Assembly: GCA_050874365.1 (NCBI GenBank)
Contig: JBNMKN010000013.1
Location: 1-25,309 of the forward strand
Length of the DNA: 25,309 nt
From: Eshraghiella sp050874365
GTDB taxonomy: Bacteria > Bacillota > Clostridia > Lachnospirales > Lachnospiraceae
Direction of reading: 5' to 3'
A program made the position numbers and the translations under genes. The notes beneath the pieces were generated by a model. It was not told where the DNA came from, did not search any database, and worked only from the letters and a program-made list of their open reading frames with translations. Within the stretch, counting starts at the first letter, position 1. Each line of letters starts with the position of its first letter. Shown piece by piece: positions 17,317-25,259 of the stretch.

Positions 17317-18270
17317 CTACTCTCTTTCATTAATATATTTTTCTACTATGTAACGTGGTCTTTTCTTGGTCTCAAGATATATTTTACCGATATACGAGCC
17401 TACAACGCCAAGTCCCAGAAGCACCATTCCGCCGATTGCCCACACCGAAATAAGTATGGAGGTCCAGCCCGCAACAACTTTGCCCGTAAAATAACTTACG
17501 AACGCGTAAATCATCATGGCAATGCTTACAAGAAAAACAAATATTCCCATTCCCGTCACAAATTTCATGGGCTTAATGCTTAACGAGGTTATTCCCTCAA
17601 TGGCAAAGCTCATCATTTTCTTGAACGGATATTTGCTTTTTCCCGCAAGTCTTTCTTTTCTCTCATATTCAACAATCGTCGAAGGATATCCGATTAAAGG
17701 TACTATTCCTCTTAAGAAAAGATTGACTTCCTCAAACTGTGCAAGTCCCTCAAGTGCTCTTTTGCTCATCAGCCTGAAATCCGCATGATTGTATATCAGG
17801 TCCCCGCCTAATTTGTTAGTTAATTTATAAAACATCTGTGCCGTATGTCTTTTGAAAAACGAATCTTTTCTTCTGTCATTTCGCACTCCGTATACAACAT
17901 CATAGCCCTCGTTATTTTTTTGAAGCATTTCATCAAAAACATTTATATCATCCTGTAAATCCGCGTCAAGTGAAATAACTATATCCGCATCATCTTTAAC
18001 CGTCATAAGTCCGGCTAAAAGTGCATTCTGGTGTCCCCTGTTTCTTGTAAGGTTAATGCCGCCAAACAAGGTATCCTTATTATGTAAATCTTCAATTATT
18101 TTCCATGTTAAATCCATCGAACCGTCATTGACAAAAATTATTCTGCTTTTTACATCAATAAGCCCTTCTGCCATAAGTTCTTTCATTTTTTTATCAAGTT
18201 TGCCCGCCGTGTCCGTTAAGACTTCTTCTTCGTTGTAACACGGTATTACAAGGTAAAGTATTTTAGCCAT
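17317..18270 (-). CDS. Family 2 glycosyltransferase, DPM1/GtrB-like, membrane anchored
   Basis: This protein probably transfers a sugar from a nucleotide sugar to undecaprenyl phosphate, as GtrB- and DPM1-type enzymes do. It is 317 residues long. The N-terminal GT-A fold shows LVIPCYNEEEVL, FVNDGSMD and the DADLQDD metal/nucleotide motif at 102-108. Two membrane helices are near the C-terminus (about 220-250 and 258-290), followed by a short basic tail. The frame opens at 18303, but the ATG at 18270 is preferred for its GGAAGG upstream and because it begins just before the beta strand of the fold. It is divergent from a polytopic membrane protein that could use the lipid-linked sugar. No GtrA flippase is visible in the window. 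Confidence 0.88.
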   Translation of the reverse strand: MAKILYLVIPCYNEEEVLTDTAGKLDKKMKELMAEGLIDVKSRIIFVNDGSMDLTWKIIEDLHNKDTLFGGINLTRNRGHQNALLAGLMTVKDDADIVISLDADLQDDINVFDEMLQKNNEGYDVVYGVRNDRRKDSFFKRHTAQMFYKLTNKLGGDLIYNHADFRLMSKRALEGLAQFEEVNLFLRGIVPLIGYPSTIVEYERKERLAGKSKYPFKKMMSFAIEGITSLSIKPMKFVTGMGIFVFLVSIAMMIYAFVSYFTGKVVAGWTSILISVWAIGGMVLLGLGVVGSYIGKIYLETKKRPRYIVEKYINERE

Positions 18271-18332
18271 ATATATCATCCTTCCGGAAATATCCTGTAT
18301 CATATTTAGAGATTATCACATTGTGTTATCAT

Positions 18333-18360
18333 TTGCAATTACGCTGTTACCTATGATAAT
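18333..18360 (+). promoter_or_regulatory. Promoter for the DUF6056-like gene, sharing its -35 with the opposite strand
   Basis: TTGCAA (18333-18338) and GATAAT (18355-18360) are 16 bases apart on the plus strand, 39 nt before the start codon. TTGCAA is its own reverse complement; read on the minus strand it stands 15 bases from GATAAT at 18312-18317, pointing toward the glycosyltransferase gene. CACATTGTG at about 18318-18326 is a small perfect palindrome between them. Confidence 0.5.
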
Positions 18361-18399
18361 ATGTACCTTGGTGAGGGTTCGATATCGGAGGTAACATTA

Positions 18400-19902
18400 A
18401 TGAAATCGAAACAATATGTTTATGTTCTTACAATAATTTTTATATTATCACTTATTCCACTCTATATCATAGGTAAATATAACCATCCGAGTGTGGATGA
18501 CTATTATTACGGCGTGGAAACTGCCAAAGTTTACCGTGAGACGGGCTCTGTTTCCCGGGTTATATCCACATCTTTTGATGAAATGAAAAATACTTACAAT
18601 GACTGGCAGGGCAATTTTGCCGCTATTTTCCTTATGCGTCTGCAGCCTGCGGTTTTCGGTGAATCAGCCTATGTATTTTCATCGGTAATACTTATAACCG
18701 CATTTGTTGCCGCCATGCTCACGTTTATTTATAATTTTTTAAGAAAATGGTTTGATGCCGGCAGACAGGCTTCCATAATCACAGCTCTTGCCGTTACTTT
18801 CTGTGCAATGCAGTTTACCATTATGCCTTCAGATTCCTTCTATTGGTATAACGGTTCTGTTTATTATACCTTTTTCTTTTCGTTAGCTTTATTTTTACTT
18901 ACACTTATAACCGTTATGATTAAAAGCAAAGCCATGCCTGCCAGAATTATTGCGGGTATTTTCGCAGTTCCTTTAGCCTTTGTAATCGGTGGAGGTAATT
19001 ACGCAACAGCCCTTGTTACGGTTCTTATATTGATAACTCTTATTATCCTTATGATTGTTAAGAAAAATAAAAGTGTCATCCCTCTTGTACTGATTACCTG
19101 TTCAATAGGAGTGTCTTTCGCTCTGAGTATCCTTGCTCCGGGTAATGCAATCCGTCAGGAGGCTGTTGGCGGCAGTCACGGCGTAATTAAATCCATTATC
19201 AGTTCCTTCGCTTACGGAGGATACAGTATTGCAAGCTCAACTTCCGCGCCTGTGCTTATACTTTTTATAATGTTGATACCTTTACTTTACAGAATTGCCA
19301 AAAGAAGTTCTCTTTCTTTTAAACATCCTGTACTTGTGCTTTTGTTTACATTCTGTCTTTTCTGTTCACAGGGTACTCCTGTATTCTATGCACAGGGCTT
19401 AAGAATGCCTTACAGAATGATGAACATTATTAATTTCAGCTATTATATCTTTATGATTTTCAACCTGATATACATACTTGGATATATCGGTAAAAAATAC
19501 GGGGATTCATTGGTTCTTTGCAAATTTGCGAGATTTTTTGAGATGAAGCATGAACGTTTTGTATTTATTATGTCCTGCACTATTATTTTTGCAATTTCCT
19601 GCGTAGGTCTTTGCAAAGTATCGGAGGGAGAAAACGGCAGTGCCGATTTTTCCAATATGCCTCTTTCGGTAAGTGCCACATATTCCCTTATCAACAGGGA
19701 TGCAAAACAATATGATAAAGAATGTAGAGAGCGTGCGGAGTACCTTTCTGACACAGAAGAAAAAGGAGTAACCTTAGCTCCGCTTTCAGTTACTCCTGCA
19801 CCTATTTTCCATACGGATATTACAACAGACCCTCTTCACTGGAAAAATGCACATCTGGCACTTTTCTATGATAAGGACTGGGTAAAACTCAGTGATGAAT
19901 AG
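18400..19902 (+). CDS. Polytopic membrane protein, DUF6056-like, possible GT-C glycosyltransferase
   Basis: This 500-residue protein has around ten predicted membrane helices, the first at about 7-27. A motif right after helix 1, NHPSVDDYYYG, resembles the acidic first-loop motif of GT-C transferases and DUF6056 proteins. Loop residues with FYWYNGSVYYTFFF also match that style. The C-terminal ~90 residues are soluble and probably extracytoplasmic. The open frame begins at 18361, but the ATG at 18400 has GGAGGT seven bases upstream and is chosen. It may transfer sugar from the lipid carrier loaded by the divergent DPM1/GtrB-like enzyme onto a surface polymer; this is inference. A perfect terminator follows inside the converging gene. 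Confidence 0.75.
   Translation: MKSKQYVYVLTIIFILSLIPLYIIGKYNHPSVDDYYYGVETAKVYRETGSVSRVISTSFDEMKNTYNDWQGNFAAIFLMRLQPAVFGESAYVFSSVILITAFVAAMLTFIYNFLRKWFDAGRQASIITALAVTFCAMQFTIMPSDSFYWYNGSVYYTFFFSLALFLLTLITVMIKSKAMPARIIAGIFAVPLAFVIGGGNYATALVTVLILITLIILMIVKKNKSVIPLVLITCSIGVSFALSILAPGNAIRQEAVGGSHGVIKSIISSFAYGGYSIASSTSAPVLILFIMLIPLLYRIAKRSSLSFKHPVLVLLFTFCLFCSQGTPVFYAQGLRMPYRMMNIINFSYYIFMIFNLIYILGYIGKKYGDSLVLCKFARFFEMKHERFVFIMSCTIIFAISCVGLCKVSEGENGSADFSNMPLSVSATYSLINRDAKQYDKECRERAEYLSDTEEKGVTLAPLSVTPAPIFHTDITTDPLHWKNAHLALFYDKDWVKLSDE
19757..19797 (-). terminator. Terminator of the deoC/149-residue transcript, inside the DUF6056-like gene
   Basis: On the minus strand AGGAGTAAC (19797-19789) pairs perfectly with GTTACTCCT (19772-19764), and a small AGC/GCT stem nests in the 16-nt loop. 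TTTTTCTT follows. It would end the minus-strand transcript about 145 nt after the stop codon at 19905. Confidence 0.6.
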
Positions 19903-19904
19903 GA

Positions 19905-20354
19905 CTATTCCTTCACAAGAAATCTGTCCCATTCCTCAACATCACCGCTGCCGTTTACTGTTATTTCGTAACATCTGTCATTGACATCTATGGAGAACAC
20001 ATAAGTGTTCTCCTTTTTTTCGATGGAATAGATTGTTCCGTAAGGAAAGGTCTTAAACATAGCCGCATATTCGTCTTTTGCAAGAATCCTGTCATCCACA
20101 GATTCCTGAAGGACATTATCGGCATTGTAACGTTTGTAGCCCTCTTCTATAAATTCCTGTATTTCGGGATTGGACACGGATAAAAGAAATCCGTTGGCTC
20201 TCATTACCCTGATATCCCTGTTGCAGGAACAGTCAGGCAGAATGGTTACATTATCAAGCCATAAATGAAAAGTACCGTTCATTGTCTCAACTTCCGATAT
20301 AACACTTTCCGAAAAATCAAAATTATTAAGTTCGTCGATAGTCTTGTAGTTCAT
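19905..20354 (-). CDS. Uncharacterised 149-residue protein
   Basis: I do not recognise a function. The protein is acidic and soluble, with no signal peptide. The N-terminal half has FHLWLDNVTILPDCSCNRDIRVMRANGFLLSV, with two close Cys. A helical segment with EEGYKRYNADN follows, and the C-terminus is beta-rich (YVFSIDVNDRCYEITVNGSG). Its ATG overlaps the deoC stop by one base (TAATG), so it is translated together with deoC. Its stop lies two bases from that of the converging membrane-protein gene, and its coding sequence contains that gene's terminator. Confidence 0.7.
   Translation of the reverse strand: MNYKTIDELNNFDFSESVISEVETMNGTFHLWLDNVTILPDCSCNRDIRVMRANGFLLSVSNPEIQEFIEEGYKRYNADNVLQESVDDRILAKDEYAAMFKTFPYGTIYSIEKKENTYVFSIDVNDRCYEITVNGSGDVEEWDRFLVKE
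19992..20020 (+). terminator. Rho-independent terminator of the DUF6056-like gene, inside the opposing gene
   Basis: A perfect 9-bp stem GGAGAACAC / GTGTTCTCC with an ATAA loop is followed by seven T. It lies about 90 nt beyond the plus-strand stop codon and within codons for KKENTYVF of the minus-strand 149-residue protein. Confidence 0.88.
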
Positions 20355-21022
20355 TACTTGTTCTCCAGTTTTTCAAATAATTTAACAACCTTACTTGTAC
20401 CCAGCCTTGACGCTCCCAATTTAAGGAAAAGGTCTGCATCGTCAAGAGACGAAATTCCGCCTGCCGCCTTAACCTTTACGCCTCGTCCTACATTGGCTTT
20501 AAGAAGTGCCACATCCGAAGGAGTTGCTCCCCCTGCCTGGAATCCCGTTGAAGTCTTAATAAACTTTGCTCCTGCCTCGGTAACAATTTTACAAAGAGTA
20601 ATCTTTTCCGCATCCGTTAAAAGACATGTCTCAATGATGACCTTTAAAATTCTTCCGTGACAGGCTTCCTTAACAGCCTTAATTTCATTCAATATATCAT
20701 CAAACTTACCGTCTTTTACCCAGCCAAGGTTGATTACCATATCTATTTCCGAAGCTCCGTCAAGTACAGCCTGTTCTGTCTCATATACCTTGACTTTGGT
20801 TGTATTGTAGCCGTTAGGAAATCCTATAACCGTACATACTGCCAAAGATGAACCTTTGCTTCTAAGGTAAGCCGAAGCTTTTTTTACATAAGACGGAGGT
20901 ATACACACGGATGCACATCCGTACCTTACCGCCTCATCACATAATGTCTCGATTTCAGCTTCCTTTGCTGTTACGGCAAGCAGTGTGTGGTCGCACCTCG
21001 CCAATAATTCTTTCATATCCAT
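20354..21022 (-). CDS. deoC: Deoxyribose-phosphate aldolase
   Basis: DeoC cleaves 2-deoxyribose-5-phosphate into acetaldehyde and glyceraldehyde-3-phosphate in deoxynucleoside catabolism. This class I aldolase has 222 residues, a normal length. The Schiff-base lysine is Lys156 in FIKTSTGF. The assisting residues appear as Asp94 (EIDMVINLG) and Lys185 (VKVKAAGG). AGGAGG stands upstream of the ATG. It lies 22 nt after the DnaK-like gene and is coupled to the small downstream gene. No deoxynucleoside phosphorylase or phosphopentomutase is nearby. Confidence 0.97.
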   Translation of the reverse strand: MDMKELLARCDHTLLAVTAKEAEIETLCDEAVRYGCASVCIPPSYVKKASAYLRSKGSSLAVCTVIGFPNGYNTTKVKVYETEQAVLDGASEIDMVINLGWVKDGKFDDILNEIKAVKEACHGRILKVIIETCLLTDAEKITLCKIVTEAGAKFIKTSTGFQAGGATPSDVALLKANVGRGVKVKAAGGISSLDDADLFLKLGASRLGTSKVVKLFEKLENK

Positions 21023-21044
21023 TTCCTTTTCCTCCTATGTATCT

Positions 21045-22784
21045 TTACAATCCGGCAGACTGTTTAAGCCTGTCCATTGCATTTTTAATTTCGCCTGTTT
21101 CCATAATTGTCATTTTCTCAGGTTTGGCTTTTCTGATAAGACGTCCAAGATTGTATATATCCTGATTAATCTGGTTCTTTCTCATTTTATCAATGGTCTT
21201 TTTCTCAGCCTTTAACTTAGCCTGTGCATCATTAATAAGCTGTTTTGACTCATTGATGGCTTCAAATGCATCCATTCTTGTACTGTCGGCTTCCGCATAT
21301 TCCGCAGCGTCACGCATGGCACGTTCAATTTCAGCTTCTGAAAGATTAGAGCCTGCGGTAATCGTAATGCTCTGTTCACGTCCCGTATCAATGTCCTTAG
21401 CCGATACATGCACAATACCGTTTGCATCAATATCAAAAGTTACCTCTATCTGCGGAACTCCCGCCGGAGCTCTTCTTATTCCGTTAAGACGGAATGTTCC
21501 AAGGAGTTTGTTATCCCTCGCAAACTGTCGTTCGCCCTGTAAAACCTTGATTTCAACATTGGTCTGTCCACTCATTGCGGTAGAAAACACCTGACTCTTC
21601 CTGCATGGAATAGTGGAATTCTTCTCTATAAGGTGCGTTGCAATTCCTCCGACCGTCTCTATTGAAAGCGTAAGAGGAGTTACATCAAGCAAAAGAAGTT
21701 CAGATGCATTACCTGAATCTCCCGCAAGCTTGCCACCCTGTATTGATGCTCCGAGTGCAACACATTCGTCAGGATTCATATTTTTACTTGGCTCAAGTCC
21801 CGTAAGCTGTCTTACTTTGTCCTGCACCGCAGGGATTCTTGTAGAGCCGCCTACGAGAAGAACTTTATTAAGCTCACCCTTTGTAATTCCTGCATCGTTA
21901 AGTGCTGTAATTACAGGACCTGTTGTTCTTTCCACAAGGTCCGATGTCAGCTCGTTAAATTTTGCCCTTGTAATATTCATATCAAGATGAACGGGACCTG
22001 ATTTGGCGGTTGTAATAAAAGGCAGGTTAATATTAACGGTCTGCGCCGATGAAAGCTCTTTCTTGGCTTTCTCTGCTTCTTCGGTTATTCTCTGAAGTGC
22101 CACTTTATCTCTGCCAAGGTCTATGCCTTCTGTTCTCTTAAACTCTGAAATAATATAATCCGAAAGGCGTTTGTCAAAATCATCGCCGCCGAGGTGATTG
22201 TCTCCTGAGGTTGCAAGCACCTCAATGACCTTATCTCCGATTTCAATTACCGACACATCGAAAGTACCGCCGCCAAGGTCATATACAAGTATTTTCTGTG
22301 CTTCACCATTATCAAGACCATAAGCGAGAGCTGCCGCCGTAGGCTCATTGATAATTCGTTCAACTTTAAGTCCTGCTATTCTGCCGGCATCCTTGGTTGC
22401 CTGACGTTGTGCGTCGCTGAAATACGCCGGTACTGTAATTACCGCTTCCGTAACACGCTGTCCCAGATAGTCCTCGGCATCCTTTTTTAACTTCATAAGG
22501 ATAAAAGCCGATATCTCCTGAGGTGAGTAATTCTTTTTGTCAATTTTAACTTTATAGCCGGAACCCATCTCTCTCTTGATGGAAGAAACGGTTCTTTCAG
22601 GGTTCGTGACCGCCTGACGCTTCGCGGGCTCTCCAACAAGTCTCTCTCCCTTTTTAGTAAAAGCAACTACGCTTGGTGTTGTCCTTGTTCCTTCGGAATT
22701 AACGATAACAGTAGGCTGTCCGCCCTCCATTACCGCAACGCAACTGTTAGTAGTTCCTAAATCAATTCCAATAATCTTACCCAT
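21045..22784 (-). CDS. dnaK: Hsp70 chaperone, DnaK-like, short C-terminus
   Basis: This 579-residue ATP-driven chaperone has nucleotide-binding motifs GIDLGTTNS at 6-14 and YDLGGGTFD at 168-176. The interdomain linker LLLDVTPLTLSIET and an intact substrate-binding beta domain follow. The C-terminus ends soon after the first lid helices and lacks the last ~30-50 residues and the disordered tail of usual DnaK (about 610-640). It is not with grpE or dnaJ, and I find no CIRCE element upstream. This suggests a second, specialised Hsp70 rather than the heat-shock DnaK, although it could be the only copy. TTGGAGAT precedes the ATG, and deoC follows after 22 nt. Confidence 0.9.
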   Translation of the reverse strand: MGKIIGIDLGTTNSCVAVMEGGQPTVIVNSEGTRTTPSVVAFTKKGERLVGEPAKRQAVTNPERTVSSIKREMGSGYKVKIDKKNYSPQEISAFILMKLKKDAEDYLGQRVTEAVITVPAYFSDAQRQATKDAGRIAGLKVERIINEPTAAALAYGLDNGEAQKILVYDLGGGTFDVSVIEIGDKVIEVLATSGDNHLGGDDFDKRLSDYIISEFKRTEGIDLGRDKVALQRITEEAEKAKKELSSAQTVNINLPFITTAKSGPVHLDMNITRAKFNELTSDLVERTTGPVITALNDAGITKGELNKVLLVGGSTRIPAVQDKVRQLTGLEPSKNMNPDECVALGASIQGGKLAGDSGNASELLLLDVTPLTLSIETVGGIATHLIEKNSTIPCRKSQVFSTAMSGQTNVEIKVLQGERQFARDNKLLGTFRLNGIRRAPAGVPQIEVTFDIDANGIVHVSAKDIDTGREQSITITAGSNLSEAEIERAMRDAAEYAEADSTRMDAFEAINESKQLINDAQAKLKAEKKTIDKMRKNQINQDIYNLGRLIRKAKPEKMTIMETGEIKNAMDRLKQSAGL

Positions 22785-22818
22785 AACAATAAATCTCCAA
22801 TTCTTTTATACTGTTTTC

Positions 22819-22838
22819 AATCAGATATACGCCTGATT
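22819..22838. promoter_or_regulatory. Inverted repeat in the leader of the DnaK-like gene
   Basis: AATCAG and CTGATT (6-bp arms) flank an 8-nt spacer, 35-54 nt upstream of the start codon. It could be an operator or a leader hairpin; nothing identifies a regulator. Confidence 0.3.
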
Positions 22839-22900
22839 TATGAATGTGTTATGTATTAATTATTTTATTTTGGTAAAAAAGATTAATTTTTTATAAATTC

Positions 22901-22909
22901 AATATAGCA
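22901..22909 (-). promoter_or_regulatory. Possible extended -10 promoter for the DnaK-like gene
   Basis: On the minus strand TGCTATATT (TATATT at 22901-22906) is a good extended -10 with a weak -35, about 117 nt upstream of the start codon. It would give a leader that contains the inverted repeat at 22819-22838. Confidence 0.35.
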
Positions 22910-22963
22910 TAATCATTTTACATTCTTTATAATAAAAATACAATGTCAATATATTCTTCTTGA

Positions 22964-22993
22964 CTTTAAAGCGTTAAAGTGTTAAGTTATACT
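22964..22993 (+). promoter_or_regulatory. Promoter and repeat cluster upstream of the DAHP synthase gene
   Basis: TATACT (22988-22993) with TTTAAA 17 bases upstream forms a plausible promoter. The same stretch holds the inverted repeat CTTTAA-AGCG-TTAAAG (22964-22979) and the tandem AGCGTTAA AGTGTTAA (22970-22985). Repeats between the -35 and -10 positions suggest an operator. Confidence 0.4.
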
Positions 22994-23025
22994 TACTGAA
23001 AATAAAAGAGATGAGGATTATAACA

Positions 23026-24057
23026 ATGTCAATGAACTATTTTAAAAAGCTTCCTGAGCCTGATGTTCTCAAAGAAGAATTCCCTATGACTCCGGAACTT
23101 ACAGCAATCAAATCAGAAAGAGACCGTGAAATCCGTAAGGTTTTCACAGGTGAAAGTGATAAATTTCTTGTAATCGTGGGTCCATGCTCTGCTGACCGTG
23201 AAGATGCCGTTCTTGAATACGTTGAACGCCTCACAAAGGTCAACGAAAAGACAAAGGACAAGCTGATTATCATTCCCCGTGTATACACTAACAAACCAAG
23301 AACCACAGGTGAAGGTTATAAGGGTATGCTCCATCAGCCTGACCCTAATAAAGAGTCTGACCTTTATGCAGGAATCGCATCTATCCGTAAACTTCACATA
23401 GACGTAATCAAGGAAAGCGGTCTTACATCAGCAGATGAGATGCTCTATCCTGAGAACAGGAGCTATCTTGACGATGTTTTATCATATGAAGCAATCGGCG
23501 CCCGTTCCGTTGAGAACCAGCAGCACCGCCTTACCGCCAGCGGTATGGATATTCCTGTGGGAATGAAGAATCCTACAAGCGGAGACTTTGGCGTTATGAT
23601 TAATTCGGTAATTGCCGCACAAAGCTCCCATGAATTTATTTACAGAGGCTACAGCGTAAGCACATCAGGTAATGACCTTGCCCACGTTATACTTCGTGGC
23701 GGCGTCAACAAATACGGAATATGTATTCCTAATTACCACTATGAAGACCTTGAGAGACTTCATGAAATATATGCTTCCAAGAACCTTAAGAATCCTGCTG
23801 CCATAATCGACGCTAACCATTCTAACTCTAACAAGCAGTTCAAGCAGCAGATTCGTATAACAAGCGAAGTTCTTCACAGCAGAAGATACAACCCTGAATT
23901 CAAAAAATTAGTAAAGGGCGTAATGATTGAAAGTTACCTTGAAGAAGGTAATCAGAAAATCTGCAAGGACATGATTTACGGTAAATCAATTACAGATCCT
24001 TGCCTCGGATGGGATGACACCGAAGCCCTTATTTACAAAATCGCAGAGGAATGTTAA
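23026..24057 (+). CDS. aroF: 3-deoxy-7-phosphoheptulonate synthase (DAHP synthase, class I)
   Basis: This enzyme condenses phosphoenolpyruvate and erythrose-4-phosphate, the first step of the shikimate pathway. The protein has 343 residues, the size of the AroF/AroG/AroH type. Active-site motifs are VGPCSAD, KPRTTGEGYKG, ARSVENQQHR, MKNPTSGDFG and the metal-binding ANHSN. The open frame begins at 23011, but the ATG at 23026 is preferred because GAGGA lies eight bases before it. The gene symbol among AroF, AroG and AroH is not resolved, and feedback specificity cannot be told. coaBC follows after 11 nt, so they share a promoter. Confidence 0.95.
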   Translation: MSMNYFKKLPEPDVLKEEFPMTPELTAIKSERDREIRKVFTGESDKFLVIVGPCSADREDAVLEYVERLTKVNEKTKDKLIIIPRVYTNKPRTTGEGYKGMLHQPDPNKESDLYAGIASIRKLHIDVIKESGLTSADEMLYPENRSYLDDVLSYEAIGARSVENQQHRLTASGMDIPVGMKNPTSGDFGVMINSVIAAQSSHEFIYRGYSVSTSGNDLAHVILRGGVNKYGICIPNYHYEDLERLHEIYASKNLKNPAAIIDANHSNSNKQFKQQIRITSEVLHSRRYNPEFKKLVKGVMIESYLEEGNQKICKDMIYGKSITDPCLGWDDTEALIYKIAEEC

Positions 24058-24068
24058 GAGGTCATATT

Positions 24069-25259
24069 ATGAAAGATAAGAAAACCGTTCTTTTAGGAAT
24101 AACCGGAGGAATTGCCGCATACAAAATGGCTAACGTTGCAAGCACCCTTGTCAAATCAGGCTACAACGTCCGTGTAATAATGACTGAAAATGCCACCAAG
24201 TTCATAAGTCCCATGGTATTTGAGACCCTCACTTCAAGCAAGTGCCTTGTAGATACCTTTGACCGTGACTTTGAATTTGATGTAAAACATATTTCACTTG
24301 CAAAAGAAGCCGACGTGGTTTTAGTTGCTCCCGCTACCGCCAATGTAATCGGAAAAATGGCTAACGGAATCGCAGACGATATGCTTACCACAACTGTTCT
24401 TGCCTGCAAATGCACAAAAATAGTTGCTCCCGCAATGAACACCAATATGTACGAAAACCCTATTGTAAGGGATAATATCGCCAAGCTTATGATGTACGGT
24501 TTTGAAATTATTCCTGCCGCAAGCGGTCACCTCGCCTGCGGGGACAGCGGTAAAGGCAAACTTCCCGATGAAAATGTACTTATCGAATATATTTTAAGGG
24601 CACTTAACGGTAAAAAAGACCTTATCGGAAAACACATTCTTATTACGGCAGGTCCTACAAGGGAAGCTATCGACCCCGTAAGATACATTACCAATCACTC
24701 CAGCGGTAAAATGGGCTATGCTCTTGCAAGAGCTGCTGCTTTCCGTGGAGCTGCGGTTACTCTTGTATCAGGCCCTACTTCCCTTCCGAAACCGTTATTT
24801 ACCAAAACGATTGACGTTGTCTCTGCCGAGGATATGTTTAATGCGGTAAAAGATAATTATGAAAACCAGAACATAATAATCAAAGCTGCGGCTGTTGCAG
24901 ACTACACACCTGTATCGGTTGCGGACAACAAAATCAAAAAATCCGACAGTGATATGTCAATTCCGTTAAAACGTACCACGGATATCCTGAAATTCCTCGG
25001 TGAAAACAAGAAGCCGGGACAGTTTATATGCGGTTTTTCCATGGAAACAGAAAATATGCTTGAGAATTCAAGGAAAAAACTCGAAAAGAAAAATGCGGAT
25101 ATGATTGTTGCCAACAGTCTTGTTACAGGCGGTGCCGGATTTGGTACTGACACCAATATCGTTACTTTAATCACCAAAGATAACATTAAGGAATATGACA
25201 TTATGTCAAAAGAGGATGTGGCAAACACTATTCTTGACGTAATCGTGAACGGATTTTAA
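24069..25259 (+). CDS. coaBC: Bifunctional phosphopantothenoylcysteine decarboxylase / phosphopantothenate-cysteine ligase
   Basis: CoaBC performs two consecutive steps of coenzyme A synthesis. The protein has 396 residues. The N-terminal FMN-dependent CoaC domain shows GITGGIAAYK, catalytic His74, PAMNTNMYENP (121-131) and Cys157 in ACGDSGKGKL. The C-terminal CoaB ligase starts near residue 190 with ITAGPTREAIDPVRYITNHSSGKMG, and KIKK is the later lysine-rich motif. The frame is open from 24051, overlapping the previous gene, but AAGAGGT before the ATG at 24069 supports the shorter start. No terminator is visible in the 50 bases left after the stop. Confidence 0.96.
   Translation: MKDKKTVLLGITGGIAAYKMANVASTLVKSGYNVRVIMTENATKFISPMVFETLTSSKCLVDTFDRDFEFDVKHISLAKEADVVLVAPATANVIGKMANGIADDMLTTTVLACKCTKIVAPAMNTNMYENPIVRDNIAKLMMYGFEIIPAASGHLACGDSGKGKLPDENVLIEYILRALNGKKDLIGKHILITAGPTREAIDPVRYITNHSSGKMGYALARAAAFRGAAVTLVSGPTSLPKPLFTKTIDVVSAEDMFNAVKDNYENQNIIIKAAAVADYTPVSVADNKIKKSDSDMSIPLKRTTDILKFLGENKKPGQFICGFSMETENMLENSRKKLEKKNADMIVANSLVTGGAGFGTDTNIVTLITKDNIKEYDIMSKEDVANTILDVIVNGF

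Noticed and set aside
22785..23025. CIRCE heat-shock operator before the DnaK-like gene
   Set aside because: No TTAGCACTC-N9-GAGTGCTAA or close variant is present.
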